In this document: positions 55,348 through 64,000 of the stretch, one piece after another
Position numbering within the stretch: position 1 is the first letter of the stretch
Layout of the letters: each line of letters opens with the position of its first letter
DNA from: Shinisaurus crocodilurus
Taxonomy: Eukaryota; Chordata; Lepidosauria; Squamata; Shinisauridae
Assembly (NCBI GenBank): GCA_021292165.1
Contig: CM037883.1
Span: 8,038,934 to 8,102,933, forward strand
Reading direction: 5' to 3'
DNA length: 64,000 bases
Notes under the pieces: generated by a model
What the model was told of the DNA's origin: nothing
Seen by the model: only the letters and a program-made list of their open reading frames with translations
Databases searched by the model: none
Made by a program: the position numbers and the translations under genes

Positions 55348-55974
55348 AAGACAGGGTTAAACAGACAAATACTTAGACTGGACATAAGGCAGGTGTGTAT
55401 GTCTTTTTTAATGCATTCAAGCATTTTTCTTTGAGCGCCACCTGCAGTTTGAATGAAGTGGTACAGCCCAGGCACAGGTTTTTCCAGCTCCAGTAAGAAT
55501 GCCTCCCTTCTCTGCCAAAGAGCTGATGGTTGTGAGTTTCTGAGTGGCTACTGCTGTGCAGATATACAGTTGGATTAGGGCTTCTGTAGCAATAGCATCA
55601 CTGCAGTGCTTCACGGCAGACTAAAAGGCCTCCTTAGCACCATTTGCAAAAATGCCTTTAGCTCTCTTCTGCTCATCCTTGTTCTATTTTTGTCCTTATC
55701 TTGCTTATTTTATATTTCTTTCCAGACAGCCCTGCTTCTTGCTAACTCTTTTGAAAATGTGACACAGACATCACTGCAGGGGGTGAGTGTGAAGTGTCAT
55801 TGCCATGAGGGTCCTATGGAAAAGCGGGGAAGAGGCTTTGCAAGGCTCCTAGTAGAATTGTGGTAGTGAGAAATAAAATAAACTCCTTCTCTAACAGAAA
55901 AAAAAAAGGTTGGCCTAGATGACCCTGGAGGAGATATGTAGCTCTCTCTCCTCCCGATCAATGATTCCTTCTTT
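55348..55974. other. Unassigned sequence
   Basis: Nothing recognised; a poly-A stretch lies near 55898. Confidence 0.4.
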
Positions 55975-56240
55975 GTTTTTCAGAGAGTTATCAATAATGA
56001 TCTTTGTAGCAAAATCAAAGGAGAAGCGAGAGAGACTGGGAGAGCTGCCTGGATCATTTTGCAAAGGAATGAAATGCCCTATCCAATAAATTTCATTGCC
56101 CTGGTGCCGTTTATACATTGCAAGACATTTCACACTTGCAGAAGCAGCTCCTCCAAACAACTGAATGTAGCCAACGGGTTGCAAATGCTTAGCAAATATA
56201 AATGGTTAGGCAGGAAACCTGAGGCCTGCTTTAATAAATG
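55975..56240. other. Repeat-free interval, possible conserved non-coding DNA
   Basis: 'ttatcaataatgatctttgt' and 'aaaatcaaaggagaagcgag' contain TCF/LEF-like ATCAAAG cores, with 'ccaataaatttcattgccct' after. No repeat signature. Function not shown. Confidence 0.3.
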
Positions 56241-56298
56241 AATGTTCACTGTAGAATTTATGAATGCTACCTAGAGATTGAAGCTGGCTCAGAGGACT

Positions 56299-56306
56299 AC
56301 TATTAC

Positions 56307-56355
<49 letters not shown>
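56299..56355 (+). repeat. (ATT)n microsatellite
   Basis: About eighteen ATT triplets. It gives a poly-tyrosine frame that is not a gene. Confidence 0.97.
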
Positions 56356-56690
56356 GGCTTAGTCTAAATACCTGTCATTTTGCCACCCCATCTGTGGGCA
56401 TTTCAATTAATGATTTCTTTTTTGGGGGAAGGTTGAAATGGGTCGCATTTTCTGGTGGCAGCATGGCAGAGCAACAGTGCGGCATTGCTTGCCATGTCCC
56501 CCAAGAGTTCCCCTGCTGGGAACAAAAATGGCAAAGAAAGGGGAGTGAGTGTGCTCCTCCTTCAGCGGCTTACCTCCCTCAATTTCAAGCCAAAGGTTCT
56601 CAGATGAGAATGTTTGCTGCCGTCTTAATTTATTACACTGGTACTCAACCCCTCGTCCCCTCCTCTAAGGAGCTCAGGGTATGTGTATGT

Positions 56691-56736
56691 CTTCATAACA
56701 TACATTATATCTTCATAACATACATTATATCTTCAT
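56691..56736 (+). repeat. Short tandem duplication, 20-bp unit
   Basis: 'cttcataacatacattatat' is repeated directly, with a third partial copy running into the SINE fragment. Confidence 0.85.
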
Positions 56737-56845
56737 AACAACCCTGTGAAGTAGGCTGGGTGGAGAGACATGACCAGTTCAAGGTCACCTAGTGATGTTC
56801 ATGGCTGAGTAGGGACTTGAACCAGATCTCCCCAGTCCAGGTAGC
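56737..56845 (-). mobile_element. Sauria-type SINE fragment
   Basis: 'aaccctgtgaagtaggctgg', 'gttcaaggtcacctagtgat' and 'gggacttgaaccagatctcc' match the body and B-box region in reverse. Head and tail are missing. Confidence 0.7.
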
Positions 56846-56884
56846 AGCAGCACCCTTCCTCTATCTTTTAAGGAATCAGGGCTG

Positions 56885-57300
56885 GGCTGTAGTCAGCCAT
56901 CCAGTGGGAGACAGCGCCTTCTCCCTTATCACCTTGCCTGGTCACTGAGATCATCAGATGGCATGCTCCTGGTAGTTCTGCATGGACCTATGGCCCACTT
57001 GGAGTCCACCCGGAGAAGAGCCTTCAGTGTGGTGACTCTATTCCTCTGGAACTCCCTGCCTCTGGAGGTCAGGCAGGCACCAACATTTTGGATTTTTCTG
57101 GAGCCTGCCTGAAAACATCTTTATTTCAAGAATCCTTCCTTGGTTGACCAGCCACTATTTTTAATATATATATAAAAGCATATTCTGTTTTAACATAGTG
57201 TTCTATTCTTTTTATCTTTTTATTGTTCACCGCTCCAGAACCTGTTTAGATGGTGGAGTGGTATATAAATGTTGTAAATAAAATGCATACATAGAGAAAG
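56885..57300 (+). pseudogene. L2-clade LINE C-terminal and 3' fragment
   Basis: One frame shows STRRRAFSVVTLFLWNSLPLEV near 57010-57070, followed by 'ctgaaaacatctttatttca' and a 3' end 'tggtggagtggtatataaat' before AT-rich repeats. Confidence 0.78.
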
Positions 57301-58177
57301 AATAAACAATCCAGGAGTTGTACCAGGGATACAACTCAAGCAAGGATGCTTGAGGCAAAGAACAAGGCAGCGCCCTTTCCCATTCCATGCACAAATGCTG
57401 ACTGGACTGGCAGATGAATCTGTCTTCAGCACTAATGATGGGTCCGGACAGCATCCTCCCCTGCACCTGAACTAACTTAGGGGAGGGCGTATGGCACACA
57501 GGTATCTCCTCCAACACCTTCTTGAACCCACCCAGCATCTGCCACCTGAGGCAACTGCTTCACTCTTCCTCATTGGTCAGACCGGTTCTGACATCAAGAG
57601 TTTCAAGGCAGAGCAGGGAGAAGCTACTGTTGCCTAGGCAAAGTCCCAGACAAAACAAAAATCTGTTAAGCCGCTTCCTGTTGAGGACAGCCAATGGTCA
57701 GCCTGGGTGAGTGGAGTCACTTCAATACCCAGGAGCCCTTTATTGCCCAGAGAGTTGTTTGAACCCGCAGCCCTGGCAGTGGTACAGCTAGGCAACTTTA
57801 GACCCTGGACTTAATGGTCTTGGTGGACGGTCTTTAGACTTCCATGTACATGCCTTGCCAGCTCTCCCCTGACTATATAACATTTAAAATAAAAGAAAGG
57901 AAAGTCCTGCAGCAAGCAGTGTCAGCATCAGTGGGCCATGGCATGGCCATGCTGGCTCATGTGCTGATGTTGAGCCTGTGAGCCTCATCACCTGCTGCTC
58001 TCTGATGTATCATTTGGGGGCCACCTGGGGTGCTGGGCCCTGGAGCTCAGACCCAAGGTCCAACCCTAGCTGCCCCACTGAGCCCCAGTGGCTTACCACA
58101 TGGGCCAACTGTACACAAACCCTGTAGGGTTCCTGACAGTAGTGTGTGGCTGTATTTTTCCAAATTTGTTATATAAC
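57301..58177. other. Unassigned sequence
   Basis: No recognisable repeat or gene. Confidence 0.35.
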
Positions 58178-58235
58178 CTGTCATAGAGTTGGAGGGACCA
58201 TGGAAGCCATCAAGTCCAATCCCTGCTCTTTCATT
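58178..58235 (-). mobile_element. CR1/5S-SINE tail fragment
   Basis: 'ctgtcatagagttggaggga' and 'gccatcaagtccaatccctg' are the reversed CR1-type 3' tail. No 5S head follows, so it is either a very short CR1 or a truncated SINE. Confidence 0.65.
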
Positions 58236-58700
58236 AGGTCCAAAATCTAGACTCCCACAACAATTTGTCTTGAATATGCATACTTTCCACCCCATAAGGA
58301 TGGAAATTCTATTTCTCCCCCATCCCTGCCACCAATATAGCTGTATTCTCTCAACCTTGTTTGTTGAAAGTAAACCTCTCTGTTCCTCATATAGACCCAG
58401 ATTGGATGGATATTGGAAGTGGGCATGATTGATAAAGCATTGCACCTCGTAATAAACTTGTCAACTCATCAGGAAACAAAAGGGGGAAAGCAATATATTT
58501 TAGGTGAACAATCTGCAGAGCTTGAGCAGTCAATAGTTAGAGTTATAATGAACCATAGGTTGAGTTATGCTCATGGTGGATATTTGGAATAGTTTTGAAT
58601 AATGATCAAACTGAGAAAACTCGAGACTGATTAATGCCTGTGGGCAGACATAATTTGTTAAGGCTTGCTCTATAAATTCCATGATGTTTGTAATAGATGT

Positions 58701-58738
<38 letters not shown>

Positions 58739-59052
58739 TGCCACAATAACCACCTCAGCAACAAGGCATAACTTTGGATTTGGCAAGTTGAAGTATTTAG
58801 ACTGTAGGAAACCTGCAAACTATTACTTGCAGTGCCCCAGTATTCTGCACAACATTATTCTAAACCTCAACAATTTTGAGTTGCTCCCACTTTCTGGTTT
58901 TTATAGCCTGAAGATCATTTCACATCGCTTAATTAACCCTCAATACAATTGACCTGCTGAGGGCATTGGACCCTTGCAGGGGGCCACTGCCAATTCCGAG
59001 AGTCTCCTAGCCCTGCTGCTTTTCCTCCATGGTGCCTCTTTGCAACCATTGA
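58236..59052. other. Unassigned sequence with (TG)n
   Basis: (TG)16 at 58700-58732, otherwise ordinary. Confidence 0.5.
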
Positions 59053-59142
59053 GAGCCAGTGTGGCGTAATGGTGAGAGTGTTGGAGTGGGACTGCAGGAA
59101 AAAAGGCGGGGAATAAATATAATGAATGAATGAATGAATGAA
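59053..59142 (+). mobile_element. Sauria-type SINE with a large internal deletion
   Basis: The head 'gagagccagtgtggcgtaat' to 'gttggagtgggact' joins directly to the tail 'gcaggaaaaaaggcggggaa' and AATG repeats. The B box and body (about 150 bp) are missing. Confidence 0.85.
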
Positions 59143-59220
59143 AGCAATGATGACAAGAGTGAGGCGGAGCAGCTGCATCTTCTAGGAACCTTGCACTCTA
59201 CCTCTGGGCAGCTGGGTGGA

Positions 59221-59465
59221 TTTATTTTATTTTATTTAGTATATTTATACCCTGCCTTTTTTCCTGCAAGGAACCCAAGGCGGCTGACATAATCCTCCTC
59301 CTCCTCCTCTCCATTGTATCCTCACAACAACCTGTGAGGTAGGTTAGGCTGCGAGTCCGTGACTGGCCCAAAGTCACCCAGTGAGTTTCATGGCGAGCGG
59401 GGACTAGAACCCGGATCTCCCGAGTGCCAGTCCAACACTCTCACCACTACACCACACTGGCTCTC
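59221..59465 (-). mobile_element. Sauria-type tRNA-derived SINE, full length
   Basis: All parts present on the minus strand: 'gagagccagtgtggtgtagt', 'cgggttctagtccccgctcg', 'actgggtgactttgggccag', 'tacctcacaggttgttgtga' and the TTTTA-rich tail. It faces the deleted copy at 59053 about 80 bp away. Confidence 0.92.
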
Positions 59466-59623
59466 ATTGGAGCTGCCACTGTGGGTTGTTGTTCCTTCAG
59501 TACTTTTTGATCTTTTAAAAAAAAGAGCTTATGTACATTCTGTTCCAGGCAGAACCGAAATCAAAGGCAGACACTATGACTCAGGGAAAGTGAGAAATAC
59601 ACATACACACATATACACCTTGG
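59465..59623 (+). repeat. Direct duplication, copy 1
   Basis: 'cattggagctgccactgtgg', 'gttccttcagtactttttga', 'ttatgtacattctgttccag' and 'gactcagggaaagtgagaaa' recur almost unchanged at 59974-60130. The Sauria SINE ends exactly at its left edge. Confidence 0.9.
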
Positions 59624-59973
59624 ATTGGGCCCAGAGGGAGAGAACAAGCAAGTGTGCAGTAGTGACAGCGATGAGGCACACTCAGATGGAGGGGGCACTC
59701 AAGTTATGTTGCCCAAGCCCCCCCCCCCCCAAAGTGTGGAGCAGCCACTAATACATGGATGGAAGTTCTATCAATTAATCAGCAATTTCTCATTTACACA
59801 TATAGATCATCACCACAGTCCTCAAGTGATGAAGACATACGTGTGAACTGGCCCTCTAGGAGGTCATTATGTAGACAGCTTCCAATTTTGGCTGTGCTCG
59901 CCGATGGGAAGGAGCAAACATTGTTTGCTGAGTTCACCCCAGAAATGACATTTTTGACTTCTGTTCTGTGGGT
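59624..59973. other. Spacer between the two direct copies
   Basis: A C-run at about 59720-59731 and otherwise unassigned sequence. No recognisable coding motif in this 350-bp segment. Confidence 0.5.
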
Positions 59974-60130
59974 CATTGGAGCTGCCACTGTGGGCTGTTG
60001 TTCCTTCAGTACCTTTTGATCTTTTTTTAAAAGAGCTTATGTACATTCTGTTCCAGGCAGAACCGAAATCAAAGGCAGACACCATGACTCAGGGAAAGTG
60101 AGAAATAAACACCACACATATACACCTTGG
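59974..60130 (+). repeat. Direct duplication, copy 2
   Basis: Nearly identical to 59465-59623, at an offset of about 508 bp, with only scattered substitutions and small length changes in the A/T runs. Confidence 0.9.
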
Positions 60131-60255
60131 TCCTTTCATAAGATTATGTACAGGAAAAAAGAGAGAGCAGGAGAAACAGAAGATTGCTAGGTACAGAACA
60201 CTTAGCTTCATAGAGCACCAAGTATGACATCTCTTTTTGTATCAGCTTGGGAAAC

Positions 60256-60280
60256 ACACACACACGCACACACACACACG
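60256..60280 (+). repeat. (CA)n microsatellite
   Basis: CA run with one CG interruption. Confidence 0.9.
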
Positions 60281-60354
60281 TCTCAATTTTGTCCAGACCA
60301 AAAATGACTCTCTCTTTGCTTTTGACACACTTGTGTTAGAGGTGGACAGGAATA

Positions 60355-60634
60355 CTGTAATACCTTGGATTGCAAGTAACTTGGTCTGAGAGCGTTTTGC
60401 AAGACAAGCAAATTTTTAAAATAAATTTTGACTTGATAAACAAGCAACGTCTTGCAATACAAGTACTGTAGTACGGTCAAGAAAAATGAAGACTTTACAC
60501 TATCATTCTTTATTGCAGCTTAAATTAAAAATGTGTACAATTTTTTTATGGGGAATTTTGCTTTGATATACAAGTGTTTTGGATTACAAACACGGTTCCG
60601 GAACGAATTATGCTTGCAATCCAAGGTATTACTA
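60355..60634 (+). mobile_element. pogo/Tigger-like MITE, 280 bp, TA-flanked
   Basis: Ends CTGTAATACCTTGGATTGCA and its complement, TA on each side. 'gtctgagagcgttttgcaag' makes it the same subtype as 8574-8830, but the interior is AT-rich and not CpG-rich. Confidence 0.87.
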
Positions 60635-61543
60635 TACTCAAATGGGAGGTTGTCTAGCATGAAGTTAAATCAGGGGTTCTCAACCAGGGGGGAATTCCCC
60701 GCAGGGGGAGAATTTTAGGGTTTCAGGAGGGAATTGGGACCACAGACTCAAACTGTTGGAATACTGATCTTTCTACAAATTAGAATTCTACAGATGGTAC
60801 ATAATCTACAGGACATCACACCTTATAGTATGGCACAGATTAAATTAAAACTAAAGATAAATATTTCATTTGTTTTCTGTGGAAATATTCCATTTATAGT
60901 TATTATATATTATATGCATATTATTTGGAATGCAACTTTTGAGGCATACAATCTTGGAAAGGGGGGAATGACATTCTGACATATGGTGAAAAGGGTGCAT
61001 GGGGCAAAAAAAGTTGAGAACCACCTTTTGTCCACCTTGTCAGAGGTCAGATTGTTGGTTTGCTTTTCTTTACACATTAAGTCAATCCATGAATGTGATC
61101 TGAAAAATTGCACAATTCATTCCCCCCTGCCCCAAAGTGAGTATATCCTAAAATGGCATCACTGGAGTGATTGCCACAAATAACATTACAGATTCCTCCA
61201 CACATTATTCACCTGTAGCTGTTCTATTCCGCAGATGATGTGACTCTTGATGCAAAATGAGCCGTCGTCATTCTCACGTTCCCCTTGAATTCACATGCCA
61301 CATCCTTTGTGCAGTCACAAGTGGCATCCAGTGACTATCGCTGACTTGCTGCCGTTTCAATCATCCATCAAGATGCTGATGCGATGGCCCTGCGATAACA
61401 ATGGGAAATATTCGATGACACCTGATTATATTATTGTGTGTTTTCATCAGGTAGAGAAGGTTTGGTTTTATATATGCCATGCTACAATCAGGTCCAGTTC
61501 ACACGATAACCCTAAACTAGGGATGTGTGAGAGTTTCACTTGT
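60635..61543. other. Unassigned, mostly repeat-free sequence
   Basis: No family recognised. The part 61180-61470 looks unique, with 'tcatccatcaagatgctgat' and 'ccctgcgataacaatgggaa'. Confidence 0.4.
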
Positions 61544-61580
61544 CAAGTAGTAGTAGTAGTAGTAGTAGTAGTTGTTGTTG

Positions 61581-61624
<44 letters not shown>

Positions 61625-61626
61625 TT
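61544..61626 (+). repeat. Compound trinucleotide microsatellite
   Basis: (AGT)n passes into (TTG)n and then (TTA)n without a break, ending at the Helitron-like element. Confidence 0.95.
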
Positions 61627-61627
61627 A

Positions 61628-62909
61628 CTAGCTTTTTTACCCGGCATTGCATGGGTCGTCATTTTCCTATAGGCACTATTTGTTTGAAATTCCTTAATGT
61701 AGCTGACCGCTGTTTTGAATCGCTCCATAGGAAAGGTCCCCCGGGACTACACAATGAAATCCTAGCTCCCCTGGGACTACCGGCTCCCCCGGGACTGCAT
61801 AATGAAATCCCAGCTCCCCCGGGACTACATGCTCCCCCGGGACTGCACAATTAAATCCCTGCTTCCCCCCCTGAACTACACAATTAAATCCCTGTTCCCT
61901 TTCCCCTGGGACTGCACAATGAAATCCCTGCTCTCCCGGGACTACACATTGAAATCCCTGTTCCCCTGGGCCTACACAGTGAAATCCCTGCTCCCCCCCC
62001 CGGGACTGCACAACAATGAAATCCCTGCTCCCACCTCAGGACTACAGAACAGTGAAATCCCAGCTCCCCCCCCCCCCGGGACTACACAATGAAATCCCTG
62101 CTCCCCCCTCCGGTACTGTAAAATGAAAACCCTGCTTCCCCCCCCCCTCTGGGACTTTACAATGAAATCCCTGTCCCCCCCACCGGTACTGCACAATGAA
62201 ATCCCTGCTCCCCCCCCCCCCGGGACCACACAATGAAATCCCAGTCCCACCCCCCCGGGACTACCCAACAATGAAATCCCTGCTCCCCCCCGGGACTACA
62301 CAACAATGAAATCCCTGCTCCCCCCCGGGACTACACAATGAAATCCCTGCTCCCCCCCAGGACTACCCAACAATGAAATCCCTGTTCCCCCTCCCCCTTG
62401 AGACTACCCAACAATGAAATCCCTGCTTTCCCCCCCCCCTCGGGACTACCCAACAATGTAATCCCAGTTTGCCCCCCCCCCCCCAGGGCTACCCAACAAT
62501 GAAATCCCAGCTCCCCCCCCCCGTGTAGGCCCCGGCTGCAGTTCATATGAACATTCTGTTTGGACGTAGGAGAGATTTGCATATCCGCTCCTGATTGGCC
62601 CCTGTGGGAGCAGTTAATACCAACATTCTATATGTCGGTGGAGCAATTTGCATAACCGCTCCTGAATGGCCCCTGCGAACATTCCAAGTGATGCCATTGG
62701 CTCTCATCTATTTTGGGCCGTACAGGCGCAGTGAGGGCTTTTTTTTGGAGATTTGAACCCACCAGTCTTTGTCCTTGGGTGATGGAGAGTATGCGTGCCA
62801 AGTTTTGGGCAGATCCGTCCAACTGTGTAGGAGCCTATGCGAAGCACGCAAACTCCCATACGGATATACATGCATACAGACGGACAAACTTTCGCATTTA
62901 TATAGTAGA
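61628..62909 (-). mobile_element. Helitron-like element, copy 2 (both ends present)
   Basis: In the minus orientation it starts TC ('tctactatataaatgcgaaa'), ends CTAG and lies between host A and T, the Helitron rule. Eight bases before CTAG a short hairpin (ACCC/GGGT) is present, though one pair weaker than in copy 1. The body has 'ttcatatgaacattctgttt', 'ggagagtatgcgtgccaagt' and 'aactgtgtaggagcctatgc', all shared with copy 1. Most of the interior (61735-62520) is the C-rich minisatellite. No Rep/helicase coding is present, so it is non-autonomous. Confidence 0.68.
61735..62520 (+). repeat. C-rich minisatellite inside Helitron-like copy 2
   Basis: More than twenty irregular units of about 30-40 bp with 'acacaatgaaatccctgctc' followed by a C-run and GGGACTA. 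Units differ mainly in the length of the C-run and in an extra 'caa' ('acaacaatgaaatcc'). On the minus strand they read as VPGEQGFHC-like protein repeats, which is a coincidence of unit length. Confidence 0.95.
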
Positions 62910-62928
62910 TTTTTTAAACACATCTAGC

Positions 62929-63100
62929 GCTCAATCCTATGGTTGCTAGAGGTGGTCTAGATGGCAATAGGAGAGGTCAGAGTCCCAGCTCCGACCTCAG
63001 AAGCATCCTCCAAGTTTGGAACAGGGACTCCAATGTCGGCGCACCCTCCCTCCACCCTCGCAGCTGGTGCAGAAAGTGTCACGCCAGCTGCGGCTCCAAG
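62929..63100 (-). mobile_element. Dispersed foldback family, end fragment
   Basis: It begins 'gctcaatcctatggttgcta', the reverse complement of the right ends at 5390, 26420 and 32805, and continues 'gtcagagtcccagctccgac' and 'ccagctgcggctcc'. Confidence 0.6.
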
Positions 63101-63102
63101 GG

Positions 63103-63165
63103 GATTAAACCTGGGACCTTCTCTACGTGTTCTACCATTGAACTACGGTCTTTACCATCACAAAT
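63103..63165 (-). mobile_element. tRNA-Ala-like SINE, head fragment
   Basis: The minus strand reads 'gtagttcaatggtagaacac' and 'gagaaggtcccaggtttaat', the A-box and B-box regions. It directly abuts the foldback fragment. Confidence 0.6.
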
Positions 63166-63247
63166 AAGGTAGGTCTCCCCTCCCTACCTGGAGATGACAC
63201 AAATTACTCCAGGAGTACAGGTTTCCCAGCCTGAATGGGGCCTACCT

Positions 63248-63324
63248 ATTGCATCTCTGAAGGAGTCAATGTTCTCACTTGTAAGGAGACCAGCCCAGAG
63301 CAGTGACTCCTACAGAGATGCAAT
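63248..63324. repeat. 21-bp inverted repeat
   Basis: 'attgcatctctgaaggagtc' at 63248-63268 is matched by the inverted 63304-63324 with one mismatch. The 35-base loop is unremarkable. Confidence 0.8.
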
Positions 63325-64000
63325 AGCCGACCTACCCTGAAGGCAGGTAATTCTCCTGCACCAGGAGAAATTGAAGCATTCAATGCTTGAGGGAGAGATG
63401 CAAATGAATTCTCTACTTCTAATGGAGCCTGATTGTTAGGAGGCAACTTGGAATCGTTGTAGCAGACCTCCTCTTCTGGTGGATGGTGTTTGGGCCCACA
63501 GGAGCTGTACATTATTTAACCAAGAGGCCTCTTCTTCTTAACCTCCCACACATCACTGCTGTGGGATGTCAGTTTGGGGGAAAGGAGAGTGTTGGAGGCT
63601 TGCACAGGGGAGAAGGAGAGGGAAACTGTTTGCAGGGAAGGCTGGGAGAAAAGTGGAAGTTTGACAGTTAAACATTGGGGAATCAGCCCAGTCTTTCCGA
63701 AATTTCAGAGGAAAACCTGAACTTTCCCCCAGAAGTCTCAAGAAAAACTCGGAAAGTACAAGGCAGGCAGGGCAGATGAATGTACACATCTCTGTCTATC
63801 ATACTTGGGTTCTTTTTAAAAGAAAAATAATGTTGTATATCCATAACTTGATCTTTATCTTGAACTAGCTGGCTAATTATCCTGTATCTCCAGCAGGTGG
63901 AAATATTGTCAAAGCTTTTCTCCATACAATCTAGTGGATTCTTGGTGCTGTTTTTTGCACAAACGGCCCTCAAGGGGACCAATGTTTATACAGTTGCTCT
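63325..64000. other. Unassigned sequence to the window edge
   Basis: No repeat family or coding motif recognised. Confidence 0.35.

Noticed and set aside
56238..56738. 166-codon frame with a poly-tyrosine tract
   Set aside because: The frame is created by the (ATT)n microsatellite and has no domain.
61694..62271. Collagen-like protein on the minus strand
   Set aside because: The VPGEQGFHC-like repeats come from a non-coding minisatellite with variable C-runs. Frames shift between units and the same unit occurs in copy 1.
22..64000. CRISPR array or prokaryotic operons
   Set aside because: Tandem repeats here lack regular spacers with identical repeats, and all recognisable elements are vertebrate.

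Overview
The window reads as non-coding nuclear DNA of a squamate reptile, most likely a lizard. The basis is its mix of repeats: tRNA-derived SINEs of the 'Sauria' type, tRNA-Ala-like SINEs, 5S-rRNA-derived SINEs with a CR1-type 3' tail, many 3' pieces of L2-clade LINEs, a CR1 fragment, several hAT and pogo/Tigger-like non-autonomous DNA transposons, and abundant CA, AAT and GA microsatellites. This assignment rests on recognising repeat families, not on a database search. I found no convincing host protein-coding gene. The longest meaningful reading frames are decayed LINE reverse transcriptases.

Layout. 1-5130: a GC-rich hAT-like element, a Helitron-like element (1201-2157) carrying a minisatellite, then a satellite array (2826-5130) of about 177-bp units, each with a TTAGGG-type core, including one inverted unit. 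5160-26430: SINEs, pogo-like MITEs, foldback elements, a CR1 fragment (15934-16655) and quieter stretches at 18200-20980 and 22000-24090. 26486-28513: the best-preserved gene-like object, a 5'-truncated L2-clade LINE with LDLSAAFD, GVPQGS and YADD motifs and a single in-frame TAG. 28514-45320: a dense mosaic of SINEs, L2 3' ends, a solo LTR with a 5-bp target duplication (32847-33456), hAT elements with exact 8-bp target duplications and LTR-like stretches. 45320-61540: L2 fragments, two of them inserted in members of the same palindromic MITE family, more SINEs, a 157-159-bp direct duplication and several quiet, possibly constrained intervals. 61628-62909: a second, complete-looking Helitron-like copy with a longer minisatellite. 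62929-64000: a foldback-element fragment and quiet sequence.

No genes here work together as a system. What can be read is insertion history. An L2 3' end lies inside a MITE in two places, a foldback element lies inside a hAT element, and a Helitron-like copy abuts a hAT-like copy. 5S-SINEs share their 3' tail with the CR1 present in the same window. The most unusual items are the telomere-motif satellite with its inverted unit, the two Helitron-like copies with a family-specific minisatellite, the two MITE/L2 nests, and the duplication at 59465-60130.
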